Positions 10,925 to 23,400 of a stretch of DNA of 64,000 nucleotides are shown piece after piece; positions within the stretch are counted from its first letter, which is position 1; each line of letters begins with the position of its first letter. Position numbers and translations under genes: made by a program. The notes under the pieces are model-generated. The model made no database searches and was not told the DNA's origin. It saw only the letters and a list, made by a program, of their open reading frames with translations. Location: the NCBI GenBank assembly GCA_037043455.1, contig JAWPHD010001420.1:62001-126000 (forward strand), in the 5' to 3' direction. The stretch is from Cyrtodaria siliqua. Taxonomy: Eukaryota > Mollusca > Bivalvia > Adapedonta > Hiatellidae.

Positions 10925-12259
10925 ATCATGCAACATGGAGTATTTACCGACAGTAGCAAAGGGCATCAAGACGAGCCAAGAGTACAAAAACATCGTCTCC
11001 TCCATGCAGAACATCCAACGACAACTGTGCAAGACGAAGATAGCAAGACAAGCTCAACTTAAAACACTGGAACAAGAAAAGAGTGATGTCCTGTGTCAGA
11101 TTAAGGATTTCAAGACGAACGTGATGAAGCTCCTAGATGAACTGGAAAATATTGCTACAGATGAACTTAAAGCCAAACATCGGGCGATTCAAAACGAGAT
11201 CAATGCCGATATCAAACGTCTAGATGAAATGCAAAGTTCCATGGAGACGAACATAAAAAAACTGGAAACGTCTCCTGGCGAAAATGAATCGCAATTATTT
11301 GTCTACGTGAAAACTGGGAAGAAGAACGAAAATGAAGGAAGTAAACTACTACAACTGATGGAAAGAGGTTTCAAGAGAAGCAGCCTGAAGTTCAGCATCA
11401 ACCCAAACTTGAAGATTACTTGAAGAGTCAGAAGTCACTAGGAGATTTCCACGATGACGAGCACCTCTATTCATCCTCCCTGCATGGGGAATATAATGTT
11501 AAGGTTAAAGACGACAACAAAACATGTTACATAGCTGGGTCCTGTGAGTTGGAGGACGGGACGATACTGGTAGTGGACAATACTAATGCTAAGTTGAAGA
11601 GACTGGGTGGGTCATACCGAGTGAGGGATTACTGTGACCTGCCTGGTAAACCATTTGCTGTATGTGCTACTGGTCCACATGAGGTTGCAGTCACACTGTT
11701 GAATGAGAAAAAGGTTCAGCTTGTATCTGTGGGCAATAAGATGACTCTGACAAGGTCATTCAGTGTAGAATGTGAGAACTGTCGTGGGGTTGCCTATGGT
11801 AATGATCAACTATTTGTCTCATGTTACCCATATGCCGTCCGTGTGTATAATAAATCAGGTACTCTCCTGAAAACAATACAACATGATTCAACAGGCCAGA
11901 ACATGTTCTCTTGTCCCTGTCATATTACTCTAAGTACTGATCTTACACAGATGCATATAGCGGATTGGTACAATGGAGTAATAACGCTGAGTATCCATGG
12001 TGACAAGCAGTCTCAGTTCACTGACCCAGAACTGACGAATGCGTATGGAGTGTGTGTGGGGAATAATGATGAAATCTTTATCTGTGGGTCCAACTCCAAC
12101 AACATCCTCCAGATCGGCCGTGATGGACGTAAGCTGGGAGTATTACTGGGAGAAAATGATGGAATAGAGAAACCAGAATCACTGGTCTGGGAGAGACGCA
12201 ACTCCAGACTCATTGTTACGAGGTATGCTGCTAACATCAAGGTGTTCAACATGAAATGA
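10925..12259 (+). pseudogene. last exon of B-box/NHL gene, frameshifted copy
   Basis: Follows a ttatatttacag acceptor. It encodes the end of the second B-box (RSC, then MEYLPT), a coiled coil rich in E/K/Q, and an NHL-like propeller ending in KVFNMK. One base is missing near 11408 relative to copy 2 (caaacttgaag against gaaacattgaag), giving TGA at 11421-11423. The propeller continues open in the next frame to the stop at 12257-12259. Apart from this lesion the alignment with 46042-47380 is nearly gap-free, so inactivation looks recent. Confidence 0.8.
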
Positions 12260-12306
12260 TATGACATATATCAAACAGCAATCAGTGGTAGAAAAGTTGC
12301 AGGTTT

Positions 12307-12312
12307 AATAAA
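12307..12312 (+). terminator. AATAAA polyadenylation signal, copy 1
   Basis: AATAAA about 50 bases after the stop codon, running straight into AGGGACAC of the MITE remnant that follows. Conserved at 47430 in copy 2. Confidence 0.6.
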
Positions 12313-12665
12313 AGGGACACACGACAGTCTTAACGTGTTTATCTATTTAAGTATATCGAAATAGATTGATTTATCCAGTATCATTTTGACTTTAAACGAG
12401 CTTGCATATAATTAAATACAATTTGAGTTTTCATTGTTTCTTTTTATTCGACCATAGGTTTAAATAGATTATTGGTGCATTGTAATCCACGTTTAAATTG
12501 TATACAAAAACAATTGCGTTATGCTATTCGTATAGTTAATATTAATGTTTGAACAAATGCGAGTTCTGCAAAATAAAAAAAAAAATAAAAAAAAAATAAA
12601 AAAATATAATAATAAAACATAACGGGACTCAGTGAGTTTTAAAAAAAAATCAAGATTGCCGCGTC
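12313..12665 (+). mobile_element. remnant of AGGGAC-family TTAA MITE
   Basis: Begins AAAGGGACACACGAC right after the stop of the gene. Its interior (cttgcatataattaaata, ggtttaaat.gattattggtgca, attaatgtttgaacaaatgc) aligns with 60950-60978 and 61850-62011, where the far end is a clear GTCCCT/TTAA. The right terminus here is decayed. The copy at 47436 shares these features, so the insertion predates the block duplication. Confidence 0.6.
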
Positions 12666-13032
12666 AAATAAACACTTTTATGGCACCTATTTATTTTACA
12701 ATTTGTATCTTAACAAGCCATTTCTAATTTTAACGTTTTATTCAAAAGAAATATATTTGTTGAAAAAAATAATCTAAGAAATAAGATTCAATTCTTGTTG
12801 ATTTATAACTGTGGTAAATGTTATCACTGCATATATGACGTTTGACTGTAGAGTTTGAACATTTTGTTTGACATCGCATAAATGGTGAAGTTTGACAACT
12901 TGAATATAGGAGATTTCGTGTTCATTTTATCATTTTTTGTTCATGCTCATTAAAGGTCTTCATCATGACCCCTGCATTGTTTCAGGTGCCATCTCGCTCA
13001 CATCCCTATAGAGCAGTGGCAGAAAAATAATA
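12666..13032. other. non-coding, shared by both blocks
   Basis: AT-rich sequence that aligns with copy 2 at about 47776-48117. No gene recognised. Confidence 0.5.
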
Positions 13033-13232
13033 AACGTGGCTCCAGCGTAAATGGAATGTCTACAATATAATTTGCGGCAACTCTGCAGTTCATGGTGAGA
13101 AGGTTCTAGGCCCATTCTCCATATTTTATCTCGATGTGCATGGAGGATGAGCCGGCATGTTCATTCCTGTTAGGCGCCATATAACCTTTCATGTGTTGGT
13201 GCGCCTTAAAACCCAATTCAATTCAATTCAAA
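13033..13232 (+). mobile_element. SINE (family B) with ttcaa tail
   Basis: The body contains gtggctccagcgtaaatgg, attctccatattttatctcg, tgcatggaggatgagcc and cctttcatgtgttggtgcgc, ending in ttaaaacccaattcaattcaa. It is a SINE 3' portion; no convincing tRNA head is present, so it is probably 5' truncated. A paralogue is at 48118. The repeated ttcaa tail resembles the end of the LINE at 30847/50511. Confidence 0.65.
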
Positions 13233-13660
13233 GAAGATATTCATATTTTCGGAAACTACAAAAATAGAACTGTACATGTAGGAACGAACGAATGAATGGT
13301 GTTTTACGTTACGTCGACACATAAAAAGGTCATATTGTACTTGCTGTTGAATTATGACTTCTGTAGCCTAGAACGAAGTTATAGTATTGTTATAACATAC
13401 ATAATTGCCATCTGAACTGGACATTTTTTGAAGTTAAATGAACTTTTCATTCTTGAAAACTATTGACTCTAATAATTGCAACATATGATTGTTATAGTAA
13501 ATATATTCTCTATATTACTGTAGTTATAACCTTAAATTTCGCCCAAGAAAAAAATAGCAATACTCTATTTACCTATATTCATAGAAAATTTAACTTTGTT
13601 GAAAAATAAACATGTAATCGTTTATAACTTCTGTAGTTAAAGAAACGTACCCTCCAAAAA
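13233..13660. other. non-coding, shared by both blocks
   Basis: AT-rich. Includes a short SINE-like tail fragment at about 13283-13310 (acgaatgaatggtgttttacgt). Aligns with 48328-48760. No gene seen. Confidence 0.5.
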
Positions 13661-14157
13661 GGCAAAATTACACTACACAACATGTATCAAAGTTCAGGTA
13701 CGGCAAAATTACACTACACAACCGTGTAATCAAAGTTCAGGTACGGCAAAATTACACTACACAACCGTGTTATCAAAGTTCAGGTACGGCAAAATTACAC
13801 TACACAACCGTGTTATCAAAGTTCAGGTACGGCAAAATTACACTACACAACCGTGTATCAAAGTTCAGGTAAGGCAAAATTACACTACACAATCGTGTAT
13901 CAAAGTTCAGGTACGGCAAAATTACACTACACAACCGTGTATCAAAGTTCAGGTACGGCAAAATTACACTACACAACCGTGTATCAAAGTTCAGGTACGG
14001 CAAAATTACACTACACAACCGTGTATCAAAGTTCAGGTACGGCAAAATTACACTACACAATCGTGTATCAAAGTTCAGGTACGGCAAAATTACACTACAC
14101 AACCGTGTATCAAAGTTCAGGTACGGCAAAATTACACTACACAACCGTGTATCAAAA
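13661..14157 (+). repeat. 42-bp minisatellite, 12 units
   Basis: Twelve occurrences of ggcaaaattacactacacaa, spaced 42 to 43 bp, joined by cgtgtatcaaagttcaggta. The first units have an extra base (gtgttatc). Since 42 is a multiple of 3, frames remain open on both strands (for example 13767-14192), but they simply translate the repeat. Copy 2 has a single unit at 48763-48796. Confidence 0.9.
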
Positions 14158-14452
14158 CTCTGTCCATGTGTTCAGGTCATATAATAATGTAAATGTGTCT
14201 ATTAAAAGTATAGGTTCATTCACGGGTTCTTAAAATACTCGTGATTGCATATGCGTCATTAAATTATGATTTGGTAACTCTTAATAAAATACTCGACCCT
14301 AACTTCAGCAAAAGAAATCCATAGCTGTTTATTCGAAACATTACGGTATTCACGGGGTTTGTACGATTGTACAACCAGACCAAATAAAAACGACAACGAG
14401 GCCAAATAAAAACGAGGTACATAAGGTCAAGCCTAAATTAAGCTGTTGTATA
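14158..14452. other. spacer with two 22-bp repeat units
   Basis: Non-coding. At 14373-14416 there are two units of the 22-bp repeat (caggccaaataaaaacgac type) that is expanded to about eight in copy 2. Confidence 0.6.
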
Positions 14453-17400
14453 ACACACCAGCCAGATTGAATATTGCACACTAGTCAGACTGAGTATAGT
14501 GTACCAGTCAGACTCTTGCACACAGAATTAGTATAGCGCATCAGTCATATTGAGTTTAGCACACAAGTCAGACTGAGAATAGCACACAAGTCGGATTGAG
14601 TACTGCGTACCAGTCCGACTGAGAATAGCGCACAAATCGGATTGAGTACTGCGCACCAGTCAGACTGAGTATAGCACACAAGTCGGATTGAGTACTGCGC
14701 ACCAGTCAGACTGAGAATAGCACACAAGTCGGATTGAGTACTACACACCAGTCAGACTGAAAATAGCACACCGGTCAAACTGAGAAGAGCACCCCAGTCA
14801 GACTGAGAATAGCACACCAGTCAAACTGAGAATAGCACACAAGTCAGACTGAGAATAGCACACCAGTCAGACTGAGTATAGCACACATGTCGGATTGAGT
14901 ACTGCACACCAGTCAGACTGAGTATAGCACACCAGTAAGACTGAATATAGCGCACTAGTCAGACTGAAAATAGCGCACCAGTTAGACTGAAAATAACACA
15001 CAAGTCTGATTGAATATTGCGCACCAGACAGACTGAGTATAGCACACAAGTCGGATTGAGTACTGCGCACCAGTAAGACTGAGTATAGCGCACAAGTCGG
15101 ATTGAGTAAAGAGCACCAGTCAGACTGAGAATAGCACACAAGTCGGATTGCGTACTGCACATTAGTCAGACTGAGAATAGCACACAAGTCGGATTGAGTA
15201 CTACACACCAGTCAGACTGAGTATAGCACACCAGTCAGACTGAGAATAGCACACCAGTCAGACTGAGTATAGCGCACCAGTCAGACTGAGTATAGCGCAC
15301 CAGTCAGACTGAGAATAGCACATAAGTCGGTTTGGGTACTGCGCACCAGTCAGACTGAGTATAGCGCACCAATCAGACTGAGAATAGCACACCAGTCAGA
15401 CTGAGTATAACGCATCAGTCAGACTGAGTATAGCGTACAAGTCGGACTGAGTATAGCGCAGCAGTCAGACTGAGAATAGCGCACCAGTTAGACTGAGTAT
15501 AGCGCACCAGTCAGATTGAAAACTGCGCACCAGTCAGACTGAGTATAGCACACCAGTTAGACTGAGAATAGCACACCAGTCAGACTGAGTACTGCGCACC
15601 AGTTAGACTGAGTATAACGCACCAGTCAGACTGAGTATAGCGTACCAGTCAGACTGAGTATATCGCACCAGTCAGACTGAGAATAGCGCACCAGTCAGAC
15701 TGAGTATATTACACCAGTCAGACTGAGAATAGCACACCAGTCAGACTGAGTACTGCGCACCAGTTTGACTGAGTATAACACACCAGTCAGACTGCGTATA
15801 GGGTACCAGTCAGACTGAGTATAGCGCACCAGTCAGACTGAGTATAGCGCACCAGTCAGACTGAGAATAGCGCACCAGTCAGACTGAGAATAACGCACCA
15901 GTCAGACTGAGTATAGCGCACCAGTATATCGCACCAGTTAGACTGAGTATAGCGCACCAGTCGGATGGAGTACTACGCACCAGTCAGACTGAGAATAGCG
16001 CACAAGTCGGATTGACTATTGCGCACCAGTCAGACTGAGAATAGCTTACCAGTCAGACTGAGTATAGCGCACAAGTCAGACTGAGAATAGCACACCAGTC
16101 AGACTGAGTATAGCGCACCAGTCAGACTGAGAATAGCGCACCAGTTAAACTGAGAATAGCACACCAGTCAGACTGAGTATAGCGCACCAGTCAGACTGAG
16201 AATAGCACACAAGTCGGATTGAGTATAGCGCACCAGTCAGACTCAGTGTAGCGCACTAGTTAGACTGAGAATAGCACACAAGTCGGATTGAGTACTGCAC
16301 ACCAGTCAGACTGAGAATAGCACACAAGTCGGATTGAGTACTGCACACCAGTCAGACTGAGAATAGCACACAAGTCAGATTGAGTATTGCACACCAGTCA
16401 GACTGAGAATAGCAAGCAAGTCGGATTGAGAATAGCGCACCAGTCAGACTGAGTATAGCATACAAGTCGGATTGAGTACTGCACTCCAGTCAAACTGAGA
16501 ATAGCGCACCAGTTAGACTGAGAATAGCACACAAGTTAGACTGAGAATAGCACACAAGTCTGATTGAGAATAGCGCACCAGTCAGACTGAGTATAACGCA
16601 CAAGTCGGATTGAGTACTGCGCACCAGTCTGACTGAGAATAGCACACAAGTCGGATTGAATACTACACACCAGTCAGACTGAGTATAGCACACCAGTCAG
16701 ACTGAGTATAGCGCACCAGTCAGACTGAGAATAGCGCTCCAGTCAGACTGAGAACAGCACACAAGTCGGATTGAGTACTGCGCATCAGTCAGACTGAGAA
16801 TAGCACTCAAGTCGGATTGAGTACTGCACACCAGTCAGACTGAGAATAGCACACAAGTTAGACTGAGAATAGCACACAAGTCGGATTGAAAATAGCGCAC
16901 CAGTCAGACTGAGTATAGCGCACAAGTCGGATTGAGTACTGCGCACCAGTCAGACTGAGAATAGCACACACGTCGGATTGAGTACTACACACCAGTCAGA
17001 TTGAGTATAGCACACCAGTCAGACTGAGTATAGCACACCAGTCAGACTGAGTATAGCACACCAGTCAGACTGAGTATAGCGCACCAGTCAGACTGAGTAT
17101 AGCGCACCAGTCAGACTGAGAATAGCACACAAGTTGGATTGAGTACTGCGCACCAGTCAGACTGAGAATAGCACACAAGTCGGATTGAGTACTGCACACC
17201 AGTCAGACTGAGAATAGCACCCCAGTCAGACTGAGAATAGCACACAAGTCGGATTGAGTACTTCGCACCAGTCAGACTGAGAATAGCACACAAGTCGGAT
17301 TGAGTACTGAACACCAGTCAGACTGAGTATAGCGCACCAGTCAGACTGAGTATAGCGCACTAGTCAGACTGAGAATAGCGCACCAGTCAGACTGAGAATA

Positions 17401-20400
17401 GCACACAAGGCAGATTGAATACTGCGCAACAATTAGACTGAGAATAGCGCACCAGTCAGACTAAGAATAGCACACAAGTCGGATTGATTACTGCGCACCA
17501 GTCAGACTGAGAATAGCACACAAGTCGGATTGAGTACTGCACACCAGTCAGACTGAGAATAGCACACCAGTCAGACTGAGAATAACGCATCAGTTAGACT
17601 GAGTATAGCACACGAGTCAGACTGAGAATAGCGCACCAGTCAGACTGAGAATAGCACACCAGTCAGACTGAGAATAGCACACAAGTTAGACTGAGAATAG
17701 CACACAAGTCGGATTGAGAATAGCGCACCAGTCAGACTTAGTATAGCGCACAAGTCGGATTGAGTACTGCGCACCAGTCAGACTGAGAATAGCACACAAG
17801 TCGGATTGAGTACTGCACACCAGTCAGACTGAGAATAGCACACAAGTCGGATTGAGTACTGCACACCAGTCAGACTGAGAATAGCACACAAGTCAGATTG
17901 AGTATTGCACACCAGTCGGACTGAGAATAGCAAGCAAGTCGGATTGAGAATAGCGCACCAGTCAGACTGAGTATAGCATACAAGTCGGATTGAGTACTGC
18001 ACTCCAGTCAGACTGAGAATAGCGCACCAGTTAGACTGAGAATAGCACACAAGTTAGACTGAAAATAGCACACAAGTCTGATTGAGAATAGCGCACCAGT
18101 CAGACTGAGTATAGCGCACAAGTCGGATTGAGTACTGCGCACCAGTAAGACTGAGTATAGCGCACAAGTCGGATTGAGTAAAGAGCACCAGTCAGACTGA
18201 GAATAGCACACAAGTCGGATTGCGTACTGCACATTAGTCAGACTGAGAATAGCACACAAGTCGGATTGAGTACTACACACCAGTCAGACTGAGTATAGCA
18301 CACCAGTCAGACTGAGAATAGCACACCAGTCAGACTGAGTATAGCGCACCAGTCAGACTGAGTATAGCGCACCAGTCAGACTGAGAATAGCACATAAGTC
18401 GGTTTGGGTACTGCGCACCAGTCAGACTGAGTATAGCGCACCAATCAGACTGAGAATAGCACACCAGTCAGACTGAGTATAACGCATCAGTCAGACTGAG
18501 TATAGCGTACAAGTCGGACTGAGTATAGCGCAGCAGTCAGACTGAGAATAGCGCACCAGTTAGACTGAGTATAGCGCACCAGTCAGATTGAAAACTGCGC
18601 ACCAGTCAGACTGAGTATAGCACACCAGTTAGACTGAGAATAGCACACCAGTCAGACTGAGTACTGCGCACCAGTTAGACTGAGTATAACGCACCAGTCA
18701 GACTGAGTATAGCGTACCAGTCAGACTGAGTATATCGCACCAGTCAGACTGAGAATAGCGCACCAGTCAGACTGAGTATAGCGCACAAGTCGGATTGAGT
18801 ACTGCGCACCAGTCTGACTGAGAATAGCACACAAGTCGGATTGAATACTACACACCAGTCAGACTGAGTATAGCACACCAGTCAGACTGAGTATAGCGCA
18901 CCAGTCAGACTGAGAATAGCGCTCCAGTCAGACTGAGAACAGCACACAAGTCGGATTGAGTACTGCGCATCAGTCAGACTGAGAATAGCACTCAAGTCGG
19001 ATTGAGTACTGCACACCAGTCAGACTCAGAATAGCACACAAGTTAGACTGAGAATAGCACACAAGTCGGATTGAAAATAGCGCACCAGTCAGACTGAGTA
19101 TAGCGCACAAGTCGGATTGAGTACTGCGCACCAGTCAGACTGAGAATAGCACACACGTCGGATTGAGTACTACACACCAGTCAGACTGAGTATAGCACAC
19201 CAGTCAGACTGAGTATAGCACAACAGTCAGACTGAGTATAGCACACCAGTCAGACTGAGTATAGCGCACCAGTCAGACTGAGTATAGCGCACCAGTCAAA
19301 CTGAGAATAGCACACAAGTTGGATTGAGTACTGCGCACCAGTCAGACTGAGAATAGCACACAAGTCGGATTGAGTACTGCACACCAGTCAGACTGAGAAT
19401 AGCACCCCAGTCAGACTGAGAATAGCACACAAGTCGGATTGAGTACTTCGCACCAGTCAGACTGAGAATAGCACACAAGTCGGATTGAGTACTGAACACC
19501 AGTCAGACTGAGTATAGCGCACTAGTCAGACTGAGAATAGCGTACCAGTCAGACTGAGAATAGCACACAAGTCAGATTGAATACTGCGCAACAATCAGAC
19601 TGAGAATAGCGCACCAGTCAGACTAAGAATAGCACACAAGTCGGATTGAGTACTGCGCATCAGTCAGACTGAGAATAGCACACAAGTCGAATTGAGTACT
19701 GCACACCAGTCAGACTGAGAATAGCACACCAGTCAGACTGAGAATAGCACACAAGTTAGACTGAGAATAGCACACAAGTCGGATTGAGAATAGCGCACCA
19801 GTCAGACTTAGTATAGCGCACAAGTCCGATTGAGTACTGCGCACCAGTCAGACTGAGAATAGCACACAAGTCGGATTGAGTACTACACACCAGTCAGACT
19901 GAGTATAGCACACCATTCAGACTGAGTATAGCACACCAGTCAGACTGAGTATAGCACACCAGTCAGACTGAGTATATCACTCCAGTCAGACTGAGAATAG
20001 CACACCAGTCAGACTGAGTACTGCGCACCAGTTAGACTGAGTATAACACACCAGTCAGACTGAGTATAGGGTACCAGTCAGACTGAGTATAACGCACCAG
20101 TCAGACTGAGTATAGCGCACCAGTCAGACTGAGTATATCGCACCAGTCAGACTGAAAATAGCGCACCAGTCAGACTGAGTGTAGCACACCAGTCAGACTG
20201 AGAGTAGCGCACCAGTCAGACTGAGTATAGCGCACCAGTCAGACTGAGTATAGCGCACCAGTCAGACTGAGTATATCGCACCAGTCAGACTGAGAATAGC
20301 GCACCAGTCAGACTGAGTATATAACACCAGTCAGACTGAGAATAGCACACCAGTCAGACTGAGTACTGCGCACCAGTTAAACTGAGTATAACACACCAGT

Positions 20401-23400
20401 CAGACTGAGTATAGGTTACCAGTCAGACTGAGTATAGCGCACCAGTCAGACTGAGTATAGCGCACCAGTCAGACTGAGTATAGCGCACCAGTCAGACTGA
20501 GAATATCGCACAAATCAGACTGAGTATAGCGCACCAGTATAGCGCACCAGTTAGACTGAGTATAGCGCACCAGTCGGATTGAGTACTACGCACCAGTCAG
20601 ACTGAGAATAGCGCACAAGTCGGATTGAGTATTGCGCACCAGTCAGACTGAGAATAGCTTACCAGTCAGACTGAGTATAGTGCACCAGTCAGACTGAGAA
20701 CAGCACACCAGTCAGACTGAGTATAGCGCACCAGTCAGATTGAGAATAGCGCACCTGTTAGATTGAGAATAGCACACCAGTCAGACTGAGTATAGCGCAC
20801 CAGTCAGACTGAGAATAGCACACCCGTCATACTGAGTATAGCGCACCAGTCAGACTCATTGTAGCGCACTAGTTAGACTGAGAATAGCACACAAGTCGGA
20901 TTGAGTACTGCACACCAGTCAGACTGAGTATAGCGCACCAGTTAGACTGAGAATAGCACACAAGTCGGATTGAGTACTGCACACCAGTCAGACTGAGAAT
21001 AGCACACAAGTCGGATTGAGTACTGCACACCAGTCAGACGGAGAATAGCACACAAGTCAGATTGAGTACTGCACACCAGTCAGACTGAGAATAGCACGCA
21101 AGTCGGATTGAGAATAGCACACCCGTCAGACTGAGTATAGCATACAAGTCGGATTGAGTACTGCATTCAAGGCAGACTGAGAATAGCGCACCAGTTAGAC
21201 TGAGAATAGTACACAAGTTTGACTGAGAAAAGCACACAAGTCTGATTGAGAATAGCGCACCAGTCGTACTGAGTATAGCGCACAGGTCGGATTGAGTACT
21301 GCGCAACAGTCAGACTGAGAATAGCACACAAGTCGGATTGAATACTATACACCAGTCAGACTGAGTAAAGCACACCAGTCATACTGAGTATAGCGCACCA
21401 GTCAGACTGAGAATAGCGCTCCAGTCAGACTGAGAACAGCACACAAGTCGGATTGAATACTGTGCATCAGTCAGACTGAGAATAGCGCACCAGTCAGACT
21501 GATTATAGCACACAAGTCGGATTGAGTACTGCGCACCAGTCAGACTGAGAATAGCACACACGTCGGATTGAGTACTGCACACCAGTCAGACTGAGAATAG
21601 CACACCAGTCAGACTGATAATAACGCATCAGTTAGACTGAGTATAGCACACCAGTCAGACTGAGAATAGCGCACCAGTCAGACTGAGAATAGCACACCAG
21701 TCAGACTGAGAATAGCACACCGGTCAGACTGAGAATAGCACCCCAGTCAGACTGAGTATAGCGCACCAATCAGACTGAGAATAGCACATCAGTCAGACTG
21801 AAAATAGCACACAAGTCAGACTGAGTATAGCGCACCAATCAGACTGAGAATAGCACACCAGTCAGACTGAAAATAGCGCACTAGTCAGACTGAGAATAGC
21901 ACACCAGTCAGATTGAGTATAGCGCACCCTTAGACTGATTATAGCGCACCAGTTAGACAGAGAATAGCACACAAGTCGGATTGAGTACTGCACACCATTC
22001 AGACTGAGTATAGCGCACCAGTCAGACTGAGTATAGCGCACCAGTTAGACTGAGAATAGCACACAAGTTGGATTGAGAATAGCACACCAGTCTGACTGAG
22101 TATAGCGCACCCGTTAGACTGAGTATAGCGCACCAGTCAGATTGATTATAGAGCACCAGTTAGACTGAGAATAGCACACAAGTCGGACTGAGTACTTCAC
22201 ACCAGGCAGACTGAGTATAGCGCACCAGTCATACTGAGTGTAGCGCACCAGTTAGACTGAGAATATTACACAAGTCGGATAGAGTACTGCACTCCAGTCA
22301 GACTGAGAATAGCGCACCAGTTAGACTGAGAAAAGCAAACTAGTCGGATTGAGTACTGCACACCAGTTAGACTGAGAATAGCACACCAGTCGGATTGGGT
22401 ACTGCACACCAGTCAGACTGAGAATAGCACACTAGTCGGATTGAGTACTGCGCACCAGTCAGACTGAGTATAGCGCACAAGTCGGATTGAGTACTGCGCA
22501 CCAGTCAGACTGAGAATAGCACACAAGTCGGATTGCGTACTACACACCAGTCAGACTGAGTATAGCACACCAGTCAGACTCGGAATAGCACACCAGTCAG
22601 ACTGAGTATAGGCCACCAGTCAGACTGAGTATAGCGCACCAGTCAGACTGAGAATAGCACACACGTCGGATTGAGTACTGCGCACCAGTCAGACTGAGTA
22701 TAGCGAACAAGTCGGATTGAGTACTGCGCACCAGTCGGAATGAGTATTGCGCACAAGTCAGACTGAGTATAGCTCACCAGTCAAACTGAGAATAGCACAC
22801 CAGTCAGACTGAGTACTGCGCACCAGTTAGACTGAATATAACATACCAGTCAGACTGAATATAGCGCATCAGTTAGACTGAGTATAGGGCACAAGTCAGA
22901 TAGGGTATAGCACACCAGTCAGACTGAGAATAGCACACCAGTCAGACTGAGTATAGCGCACCAGTCAGATTGAGTATTGCGCACCAGTTAGACTGAGAAT
23001 AACACACAAGTCGGATTGAGTACTGCGCACCAGTCAGACTGAGAATAGCGCACAAGTCGAATTGAGTACTGCGCACCAGTCAGACTGAGTATCACGCACC
23101 AGTCAGACAGAGAATAGCGCACCAGTCAGACTGAGTATAGCGCACCGGTCATACTGAGTATAGCGCACCAGTCAGACTGATTATAGCGCACCAGTTAGAC
23201 TGAGAATAGCACACAATTCGGATTGAGTACTGCACACCAGGCAGACTGAGTATAGCGCACCAGTTAGACTGAGAATAGCACACAAGTTAGACTGAGAATA
23301 GCACACAAGTCTGATTGAGAATAGCGCACCAGTCAGACTGAGTATAGCGCACTAGTCGGATTGAGTACTGCACAGCAGTTATACTGAGAATAGCACACCA

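Noticed and set aside
13767..14233. Frames of 114-141 codons on both strands in the 42-bp repeat
   Set aside because: By-product of a period divisible by three. The paralogous locus has one unit.
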